From Bacteroidota bacterium (lineage in GTDB: Bacteria; Bacteroidota; Bacteroidia; Chitinophagales; Chitinophagaceae): DNA of 64,000 nt. The DNA lies in NCBI GenBank assembly GCA_016712665.1, contig JADJQP010000009.1:23959-87958 (forward strand). The letters are read 5' to 3'. Below, piece after piece: positions 39,970 to 48,570 of the stretch. Numbering within the stretch: the stretch's first letter is position 1; each line of letters opens with the position of its first letter. Under the pieces are notes generated by a model. It saw only the letters and a list, made by a program, of their open reading frames with translations, was not told where the DNA came from and made no database searches. The translations under genes were made by a program, and so were the position numbers.

Positions 39970-39990
39970 CTGCCACCTCTCTTGAACGGT
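39970..39990 (-). repeat. Truncated duplicate of the tRNA-Ser 5' end
   Basis: CTGCCACCTCTC here repeats the first twelve bases of tRNA-Ser (39896-39907) 74 bases away. The following bases (TTGAACGGT against CTGATTTAAACGGT) are also related, with a short deletion. No anticodon arm remains, so this is a remnant and not a second tRNA. Confidence 0.6.
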
Positions 39991-40115
39991 GCTTTCTAAA
40001 GGATTGCCCCGAACAGGGGTGCAAATGTAAACATATTCTTAAAATATTTGAGGGGCACTGAGAAAATTTTAATTCTTCAAATACTCAAGCACTGCTCATT
40101 TTCACACAATTCATT

Positions 40116-40123
40116 TACATTTG
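40116..40123 (+). promoter_or_regulatory. -7 promoter box upstream of exported hypothetical gene
   Basis: TACATTTG matches the TAnnTTTG consensus. It lies 41 bases before the reconstructed start codon at 40165, giving a normal short leader. The -33 element is not clear. Confidence 0.45.
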
Positions 40124-40164
40124 TCAGACATTTGATATTAATTCGAAACCTAAACACCCACCCA

Positions 40165-41626
40165 ATGAAAAAAATTCGGCATCTTCCTTATTGGAATATT
40201 GGCTTTCCAAACCATAAAAGCACAGGACCTTATTGTAGAGTATGATTTTATTCATGATAAGTTTGTTTACATAGAAAATGGCAAAACCGTTGTTAAGCCA
40301 CAAGTAAAGAAGAACAGCGAAATAAAAGTGATGGTTAAAAACCTCAATCCTTTTGTGTTTATAGCACGCTGCAATTGGAGTGAAACTGTGGAAGAAGACA
40401 ACAGCAGCATGAGTGGCATTGCTGGGCTGTTTACCGGATTTGCCGGCGGCACAGAAATGCTCAGTGGCCTCATATCGGGTTTGAATACGGATGTTTTTAC
40501 TTTAGCAGCAGACAGAAGCGATGTGAGCATGTTTACCAAATACCAAGCAGCACAAAGCGACATGAAGGCAGCCATGAAAAGCTATAACAATTTGTTTGAT
40601 ATAGAACAATCCTTGGTGCGCACCGAATTCACCACCAAAAAATTAAAAAAGCTGAAATACAATCCTTACATGCCCTCAGATTCTTTGAAGGCGGTAACTC
40701 AAATACTGACTTTAAATGCATTAAAAGCCAAAAACCAGCAAGATTATAAGATTTCGGCAACTTCTTTTTTGCAAAAAGCCACAGAAGTGCAGAACAATAT
40801 GATGTTTGAATTTACCAATTTAAAAACAGCATCCACTAATTTTATTGCAGCTTACAATGCATTTGCGGCATCAAATGGCACCGATTTTTCTGAAGCTGGA
40901 CTTGATGTCACCATTAAAGATATGTTGGCCAAAGCGACAGAAATGACCGACAAATACACTGGCGATCAAATTCACAATACCATAGAAGATTTGGAATTTC
41001 AATACGAATCCATCATCTATACGCCATATGAATATGTGTGTAATTATATGGCCAATGGAGACCATTTAAATCTCGACTTGGATTTTTGGGAAACATCACC
41101 TTATTCTCGTTCACAGGAATACTATGCCAGCGGCGGTGATGCGGTTGATACACTCAGAAAAATCCGCACAAAATCTGTAAATATTTTGGTTAGGGGTGAT
41201 ATGAAAATCAATACTGGAGTTGGTTTGGGTTTTCCAACCTATTTCAATAAAAACCAAACCTATTCTAACCGCGACAGTATTATTACTTCAACTCCCGGAA
41301 ACAATTACGCACCCTGCATTTCCACATTCATTAGTTTTTATCCGTATTCCGGAAAAAATGTGCACTGGGGAGGTTGTTTTGGTGTAGGAATTCCGGTTCA
41401 AAATGAAGGCACCAGTAACCTCAACTTCTTTTTAGGAGGAAGCGCAGTTTTGGGTTCAAATAGCAAAGTGGGCATTCATGCAGGCTTAGCCATTGGCCAA
41501 TTGGACATTTTAAATAATGGCCAAAAAACGGGGGATAATTTGGGAGATATTTATGCGCTGCCTGCAACAAAAAGGCAATTTTCTACGGGTGCATTTTTTG
41601 GAATCAGTTTCGCTTTAAATAAATAA
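40165..41626 (+). CDS. Exported protein of unknown function (frameshift in signal peptide)
   Basis: A protein of about 486 residues. Removing one A from the seven-A run after the ATG at 40165 gives MKKFGIFLIGILAFQTIKAQ, a standard signal peptide that joins the long frame reading DLIVEYDFIHDKFVYIENGK. The first two-thirds are rich in helices and charged residues (MLAKATEMTDKYTGDQIHNTIEDLEF). The last 150 residues look like a small outer-membrane or surface beta-domain (VGLGFPTYFNKNQTY, FGVGIPVQNEGTSNLNFFLGGSAV, ending FFGISFALNK). I do not recognise the family. It converges with mfd. Confidence 0.7.
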
Positions 41627-41664
41627 AAATATTGGTGTTAAAATTCCCACCTATTTCCATTTTA

Positions 41665-44600
41665 TCAATTTCCTGCTGCTTCAAAATCGGCCAATACAGC
41701 CATTGCTTCAAATACAGATTCTACGCCACGAACTTGGGTAATTAGCGCTTTATCGGTTTGTTTCATAGAAAATTTATTGGGAGAATTTGCTACATGTTGC
41801 ATCATGCGGGCAAAGGCATTAGAGCTGTACACCAAAGCAGCAGAATCGCCAGGAAAATACATCCGCATCTGACCATTATTCAGTGTTATTTTTTCCAATC
41901 CCAAACGCTTACCAGCCCATTTCAAGCGCACTGTATCAATTAATTTCAGCACGGATTGGGGCAATTTTCCAAATCTATCGGCCAAGCCGGATGAAAATTG
42001 CATGAGTTCCGTTTCATTTTTCACATTGGCCAGCTCGGTATACAGGGAAAGCCTCTCAGCAATATTGGTAACAAAATCACTTGGAATGAGCATTTCAAAA
42101 TCCGTTTCCACCTGGCATTCGCGGCTGCTAATGTCTTCTGCTTCAGACTCGAACAAGTCGCTAAATTCTTCTTGTTTCAATTCACGCACCGCCTCGTCCA
42201 ATATTTTGTGGTACATTTCAAAACCCATTTCGCTGATAAATCCACTCTGCTCGCCACCTAGCATATTTCCAGCGCCCCTGATATCCAAATCGCGCATGGC
42301 CACTTGAAAACCGCTGCCCAATTCATTAAACTCTTCAATGGTCCTCAATCGTTTTCTGGCATCATCGGTAAGTACACTTAAGGGTGGCGAAAATAAATAA
42401 CAAAACGCCTTTACATTGCTTCGCCCTACCCTGCCTCTCATTTGATGCAAATCGCTAAGGCCAAACATATGTGCATTGTTGATGATAATGGTATTGGCAT
42501 TGGTAATATCGAGTCCGCTTTCGATAATGGTGGTGGCCACCAACACATCATACTCCCCTTCAATAAACCGCACCATCACATCTTCCAATTCATGTCCCTC
42601 CATTTGCCCATGTGCCACACATACCCTCACACCGGGTGAATCATCTTCAATTAAGCGTGCAATGTCATAAATATCCTTAACCCTACTGTGCACAACAAAG
42701 GCCTGTCCGCCGCGGTTAACCTCATACTGCACGGCTTCTGCCAACATTTGTCGATTGAATACATGCAATTCCGTATGCACCGGTTGACGGTTGGGTGGCG
42801 GTGTATTAATAATGCTCAAATCCCTTGCCCCCATTAGTGAAAAATGAAGGGTTCGCGGAATGGGAGTTGCCGTAAGTGTGAGTGTATCTACATTTACTTT
42901 AAGTGCTTTTAATTTTTCTTTGCTGCCCACTCCAAACTTTTGCTCTTCATCAATTACCAGCAATCCCAAATCTTTAAACTCTACATCCTTACCCAATAAA
43001 CGGTGGGTACCAATAATCACATCAACTTTCCCTGCCTTTAAATTTTCGAGGGTGGTTTTCTGTTCTTTTGCCGATTTAAATCTATTGAGGTAATCCACAT
43101 TCACCGGGAACCCAGCAAATCGCTTTTTAAATGTGCGGTAGTGTTGCTGTGCTAGAATGGTAGTAGGCACCAAAACGGCAGCTTGTTTGCTGTCGCATGC
43201 GGCTTTAAAAACAGCCCTCATGGCCACTTCCGTTTTTCCAAAACCCACATCTCCGCATACCAAACGGTCCATGGGTTGTTCTTTTTCCATATCCCGTTTT
43301 ACATCTTCGGTGGCTTTGCTTTGGTCAGGGGTATCTTCATAAAAAAAAGAAGCTTCCATTTCCATTTGCAAATAATTGTCGGGATTAAATTGGAAGCCCT
43401 TTTCCGCTTTCCGCCTAGCATAAAGGCTAATGAGTTCTCTCGCAATATCCTTAACTTTCTTTTTGGTAGCTTTCTTTTGCTTATCCCAAGCCGGACTGCC
43501 AAGCTTGTGCAATTGCGGCACGGTACCGTCTTTCCCCGTAAACTTGGCAATTTTATGCAGGCTATTTACAGACACATAGAGCAAATCATTGTCTTTGTAC
43601 ACAAGGCGCACTACTTCCTGCGTGGTGCCTTGAATGTCCATTTTTCAAGACCGGCAAACTTTCCTATTCCGTGATCAATATGGGTGACAAAGTCACCGGG
43701 TTTTAAGTTTTTTAAATCCCGCAAGGTAAGTGCGGTGCTGCTGCTGTAACGCTGTCGGCTTCGCGGACGGTAGTATTTGTCGAACAACTGGTGTTCGGTA
43801 GTAAAAGCAAGTTTTGCATCATCATCTACAAAACCACCACTAAGTCCTTGGTAAATGGGCACAAAATCCACCCCCGCATTTAAATCTGTTAAAATGGTTT
43901 GCAGGCGTTCTATTTGGCGGCTGTTCTCGCTAAAAACCAGTGTGTCGATTTGGGCTTTGGCATTTTCTTGTAACCAATTTTTAAGCAAATCAAAATTGCG
44001 TTTAAAAACAGGCTGGGGGTGCTGGGCAAAAGAAACCACATTCACCTTATGCGTGGGTCTAATGCTTCCAAAATGTACGCAAAAGTGCGATTCCATTACT
44101 TTTTTCACCTGCCCTGGTGTCATCAATTTTGCAGCAGGATCGGGTGGAACAACATCAGCATTTGAATCTAGGGCAGACCTATTGGCGGTGAGGCAGCGTT
44201 CCCATCCCAGCCCCAACTCTTCAGTTTGCAATCCGAATTCTGCGGGCCACAAAACTGTGCTGGGTTGCAAGTAATCAAACAAAGAAGTGGTGGTAATTTT
44301 TATTTCCGCAGATTGCAGATTGGGCACCAAACTAAAAAATCCAATTTCTGAAACAGACAATTGAGTATTGACATCGAAGCTGCGAATATTTTCTATAAAA
44401 TCGCCATCCAATTCAATCCTAAACGGGTTTTCATGGGCAAAAGAAAACAAATCTATAATGCCGCCCCTAATGCTAAACTCACCCGGTTCAAAAACAAAAT
44501 CCTGACGTTCAAAACCATTTTCTTGCAAAAAATCCATTAGAAATCCCACATCCATTTTTTGGCCACGTTGAATTTCATAGGTATTGCTTTCCACTTCGGC

Positions 44601-45005
44601 TTTTGATGCTACCAATTCTGCCATTGCAGCAAGGTAAGAAACCACAATACGAGAGTTGTTTTTTCTCAAGCTATTGATGGCCTCAATCCGTTCTTGCACA
44701 GCCATCGCATTTTCCGATTCCAGTTTGTACGGCTTTAAAAAACTATCAGGAATAAATACAATATGCTCACCTGGGAGCAGATTTTCCAAATCGGTTTTAA
44801 AATAAAGTGCCTCTTCTTTATTGGGCATCAGCACTAAGGCAGGAAAGGGATTTAATGAATATAAGGATGCCAGTGCTACAGCTGGTCCAGCGCCACAAAC
44901 ACCTTCCAAATACGCCGGATTTCGGTTGGCATTGGCCAGCATTTCGGCCAATTGTTTTACCCCTGGTACAGTGGCATATCTGTTAAGAATGTCTCTCGTA
45001 TTCAC
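41665..45005 (-). CDS. mfd: Transcription-repair coupling factor Mfd (one frameshift)
   Basis: A translocase of about 1,113 residues that removes stalled RNA polymerase and recruits UvrA. The N-terminal UvrB-like part begins GVCGAGPAVALASLYS and FALVLMPNKEEALY. The RNA-polymerase interaction (CarD-like) domain reads GDFVTHIDHGIGKFAGLEK. There the frame breaks at a run of five A (plus-strand T at 43641-43645); one more A gives LEKMDIQGTTQEVVRLVY. The motor holds Walker A CGDVGFGKTEVAMRAVF, the DEEQ box LLVIDEEQKFGVGSKEKL, TATPIPRTLHFSLMGARD and QMRGRVGRSN. The C-terminal TRCF domain is complete. Confidence 0.95.
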
Positions 45006-45069
45006 GCAGCACTATTTCAATTGCAAAGGTAGTTAGAGAAACATTTGCCTGTATGGTATTGTTTGGAGA

Positions 45070-45097
45070 ATAAAAAAAACGGCCCGAGAGCCGTTTT
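45070..45097 (-). terminator. Intrinsic terminator of the propeller-T9SS gene
   Basis: On the minus strand AAAACGGC pairs with GCCGTTTT across a six-base loop and is followed by a run of eight T. It starts about 30 bases after the stop codon of the upstream gene. Confidence 0.9.
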
Positions 45098-45126
45098 AAC
45101 TACCAAAACACATTCACGAAAGGGGA

Positions 45127-47751
45127 TTATTGTTTAATAAATTTCGCTGAAAAAGAATTCGCGCCATCTTTCAAACTAAGGATATAAATTCCATTGGGGA
45201 TATTTGCTACATCTGCAGAATACATGTTATTTGTTTTGATAAAAGACACCACAATTTTTCTTCCGGCAAGGTCATAAATTGCCAAACCATTGGGGTCAAA
45301 TTTGGCAGTACTTTTAACATACAATTGTTGGTTTGCAGGTACAGGAAAAATTGCAAATTGGGGCTCTTCGGTAAACTTCTCTGCAGCTAAAAATGCTATT
45401 TGACAATTCATCCAACTGGCATTTTTGTACACCGCATTTACGACATCGGTAACATGCATGACATCAGCTACCGGATCTGCCTTATAAGCAGTTTGCATGG
45501 TTTGGTATGCAACAGTTTGGTGCACAGTTTGGTTGGGAGACCAATCAAAAGAAGCTGTAGACATGACAAACCTTCTATCGCCAATGATATTGCTGTTTGT
45601 CTTTTCAGTCCAATATATACCGGGATAATTGGGATCTTCACCATGGGAGTATTGAAAATTCACCACCTGTGAATCCAGTTTAACAGGACTGCCATCAAGA
45701 AATTTAGAATTCATCAACCTGAAAAACTCAATTGCAGGTCCTGGATTGCCGAAAGTTGGATGTTGTGAATTGTCGTAGAACATAAAAGAGCCCATTTTGG
45801 CTTGTTCTCCCACATTGTAAACCACACCATCGTTATCGCTGTCTTTACCATCAGAATCGGCAAGTGGACCTTCACAAAAAATCACATTCTGCACAGGTGG
45901 ATTGGTACCAAATCCGTAAGTTCCTTCATCTATAGAATCGCCATTGTAACCAAAACCCACATTGTGAGATGGTGCACAACCCACAACATCATCGGCATAA
46001 TTGCCCAATTCCACATCCAGCCAAGTCCCTAGTCTGGCATTGTTATAGCTGTTTTTACTGCGGTTAATAAGGTCATATTCCACAAAAACGGTATTGTCAA
46101 TAATGCCAAACGTATCGGTATTTTGCCAAAGCGGGCATTTTACAGACCATGTCAATTCATTTACTTGTATCAGCAGCGGCTCGCCCGAAGTTTCGGTGTG
46201 GCGAATGCTGTCGTTATACACGGTAAATAACGCTTCATCTCCCTTTATTTTTGGGTAATCCCCTTTTTCAGGGTCGTAAAACCCATTGTTATTGGCATCC
46301 ACCCAAGGGGCCATTTTCAAAGTATCGGTTCCATCAATTTCATAAACTGGCCAAGACTGAATATTTGGATACACATAGCTGATGGTACCGGAATCTGCTA
46401 CAGCTTTTCGGTGTTTTGCAATTTCAGTGGCTTGTACCGCAAAAACCCTATTGTACTTCTGTTTCCATTCAGCCTTGTACTTTGCATTCTTTCCTAATGG
46501 ACCCGGAGTAAAATCTTTACCCCTTTGATTATAAGTATTGCAGGCTGTATACACTTTTTGACTGCTGTCGAGTGCTGAAATCCATAGAGCACGGTTAAAA
46601 ACAGTACTGGCACAGTTTTCAGACAATATTTTATTGCTGGGGTAAGTGTAATTGTAGTGCATGTTTTCTGACCCCACACTCATGGAAATATTATTGGCTG
46701 AGGTTAATTCTGCCGGCAAATTATCAACAGTTAAATAATCTTGTGCAGATTTATTGTCGGCCTCGTACAGCACTGGTTCTCCTTTTGGATTATAGGCTAT
46801 CCAATAAGTGCTGGTTTCATTGACATAAGCCAAATCAACTTGGTTTATCCTGTTCAATACTTTTTTGATCCGCCAAGGTATAAATACGCTTTTGAAATGA
46901 AGAAAATTGGGTGATAATGGTGGTTTTATCATTTCCCCAAAATCTCAAGCCACTTTTGGGAAATACATTTCTTAAATCCAAATCACAATTACCATATATA
47001 TCATTCAAACTTTTCCATGCGCCATCCCAAACACCAATTTCTAGATGAAACGCAGTAAAATCCAAAGAATGCACCATAACATGACCATCAAAAAACCATA
47101 AATCCAGCCTTTGATTTGGTTTTCCTTTATGAATGGTATTAATGAGTCCACTCGATAAATTGTAAACAAACACTCCCGTTTCTGTAATTCCAAAAATTTC
47201 ATCGCCTATAAGTTGAATTTTTAGGCATTTATTGTCTGCCAAACCATCAGATGTCGTAAATATTTGCACTTTATTGTCCGATTCTTTTACAAATCCAGAA
47301 TTTGTAGCATAAAATATCGTCCCTGGCTTTTCGACAAGGTCTCTTATATTAGTAGTACCTATTTTTTTGCCATCATCAGAGTAAACAAATTCAGAATCCT
47401 GATATCTCAATATACCTCTTGGAGTAAACAAATGCATGCTGCCATTGAACAGTTTCATCCTGTATAAACTGTCGGTAGGCAGGTTATTGGTTGTTTTGGA
47501 GTACAATTTAATTTTGTCACCAACCATTCTTACAATGCCATTGGATCTGTATTCATAACGAGAAGGAATAAAACTGCCAGAAATGAACCAATTTGTATTG
47601 CCCTCAGCAACAAAGTCGGCAATGGGGTACTGAATAAAGTTTGATTTGAACACTGGAGCTAAGTTGGTTTCTTTCACCACCAACTGAGAAAAATAACATT
47701 AGAAAAGACACATTGTAACAACAACATAACGGAGAAGTATAGCTTTTTCAT
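45127..47751 (-). CDS. Large T9SS surface protein with N-terminal propeller-like repeats (two frameshifts)
   Basis: One gene of about 875 codons. The start ATG at 47751 opens MKKLYFSVMLLLQCVFSNVIF; adding one T near 47690 joins it to SQLVVKETNLAPVFKSNF. The first 290 residues resemble two-component-regulator-type propeller blades (ADFVAEGNTNWFISGSF, GTTNIRDLVEKPGTIFYAT, GDEIFGITETGVFVYNL). A run of six A at about 46861-46866 breaks the frame; one A less gives YTLADQKVLNRINQVDLAYVN. The second half contains WVDANNNGFYDPEKGDYPKIKG, a calcium-like D-x-N-x-N-G motif found in many Bacteroidota surface proteins. It ends in a T9SS type A sorting domain (FPVPANQQLYVKS, NGIYILSLKDG, KFIKQ). Confidence 0.75.
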
Positions 47752-47860
47752 AATTCAAAATTCAGCTTTATAATTTTGATTTACAGCATTTTACAGTCAG
47801 TCAAATGTCTGAATCCCATCACGAAAATGTCGGTTTAAATTGACGGAAAAACGACCACCT

Positions 47861-47954
47861 TTTTGTCATTTTTGGCCACCTAAAAAACACCCACCAACCA
47901 CCCTACGTAAAACGAAAACCAGATTTTGTCAATTGAAAACTTGTTTTTGTCAAT
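47861..47954 (+). repeat. Three direct repeats in 21-bp phase, candidate operator
   Basis: TTTTGTCATT at 47861, TTTTGTCAAT at 47924 and TTTTGTCAAT at 47945 start 63 and 21 bases apart, so all three lie on the same face of the helix. The last two flank or overlap the predicted -33 box of the next gene. Confidence 0.5.
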
Positions 47955-47972
47955 AACTTGTGCATATCTTTG
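47941..47972 (+). promoter_or_regulatory. Predicted promoter of the small membrane-protein gene
   Basis: TTG at 47941-47943 and TATCTTTG at 47965-47972 fit the Bacteroidota -33/-7 promoter with a 21-base spacer. The -7 box ends four bases before the ATG at 47977, so the transcript is probably leaderless. Confidence 0.6.
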
Positions 47973-47976
47973 AAGT

Positions 47977-48234
47977 ATGGGTATTGCATTTATCATAGTA
48001 TTCACGCTTGCCGCTTTACTATTATTGCTGCGGGCACTTAAACTACGCCATGGAAAGGCAGTTCCATTGGCATTCAGTTCGTTCTTACTTGCATTTCAGC
48101 TGTTTCAGGTGCTTAGTTTCATGGTATCCTCCCAGTTCTTTTTTGGCATTGCAGAGCATTTTGTGCTCTCATCCATGATTGTTGGAGCCACAATTCACCA
48201 GTTCAGCAATTCCCGTTCAATGCAATATATATGA
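47977..48234 (+). CDS. Small membrane protein, unknown function
   Basis: An 85-residue hydrophobic protein with two or three membrane helices (IAFIIVFTLAALLLLLRAL at residues 3-21, then VPLAFSSFLLAFQLFQVLSF at about 29-48, then a weaker helix). A short positive segment (KLRHGK) separates the first two. I know no family. It has its own promoter immediately upstream and a strong terminator downstream, so it is a single-gene unit. This independent transcription supports it being real despite its small size. Confidence 0.65.
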   Translation: MGIAFIIVFTLAALLLLLRALKLRHGKAVPLAFSSFLLAFQLFQVLSFMVSSQFFFGIAEHFVLSSMIVGATIHQFSNSRSMQYI

Positions 48235-48250
48235 ATTGAACTTCTACCTT

Positions 48251-48282
48251 AAAGCCGGCACTTGTTGCCGGCTTTCTTTTTT
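48251..48282 (+). terminator. Intrinsic terminator of the small membrane-protein gene
   Basis: AAAGCCGGC pairs perfectly with GCCGGCTTT across a seven-base loop and is followed by CTTTTTT. It begins 16 bases after the stop codon. Confidence 0.92.
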
Positions 48283-48319
48283 AAAAAAACAAGCCCCGTT
48301 CTTCTTAAGAACAGGGCTT
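48283..48319 (-). terminator. Minus-strand intrinsic terminator
   Basis: On the minus strand a 13-base stem (AAGCCCTGTTCTT with AAGAACGGGGCTT, one mismatch) and a three-base loop are followed by seven T. It stands back to back with the plus-strand terminator, and it requires a minus-strand transcript coming from 48320 or beyond. Confidence 0.85.
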
Positions 48320-48346
48320 AGGGGAGTAAGTATTCACAGAAGGTCT

Positions 48347-48460
48347 TTATTGAAACCCAAAAGGGATGTTTAAAATGAAAAAATCTCCCTTTTTCAATGT
48401 CATCCTGCAATCTTTACATAACAAAGGTGCTTCATTAAATTCTGTTTCAGTTACAAACAT
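48347..48460 (-). CDS. Candidate 37-residue small protein with a CxxC motif
   Basis: A short minus-strand reading frame, MFVTETEFNEAPLLC followed by KDCRMTLKKGDFFILN and ending IPFGFQ. Its stop lies 28 bases before a strong minus-strand terminator that no other gene explains. The C-K-D-C motif could bind zinc or form a disulfide. No promoter with a good -7 box is obvious, and a non-coding RNA is an equally possible reason for the terminator. I do not recognise a family. Confidence 0.35.
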   Translation of the reverse strand: MFVTETEFNEAPLLCKDCRMTLKKGDFFILNIPFGFQ

Positions 48461-48520
48461 TGTGAAACGCGCTTTTCCATTTGTGAAATGGGAAAATATC
48501 TAATTTAGGTTGAGGCCTTA

Positions 48521-48552
48521 TTTGAGCAATATGTGAAATATCACTATTTTTG
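48521..48552 (+). promoter_or_regulatory. Predicted promoter of the ELWxxDGT-repeat gene
   Basis: TTTG at 48521-48524 and TATTTTTG at 48545-48552 are separated by 20 bases, matching the Bacteroidota -33/-7 consensus. The start codon at 48571 follows 18 bases later. Confidence 0.65.
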
Positions 48553-48570
48553 ATATTATCAAATCCCCAA

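Noticed and set aside
39970..39990. A second tRNA gene
   Set aside because: Only the first twelve bases match; there is no anticodon arm, T arm or acceptor partner.
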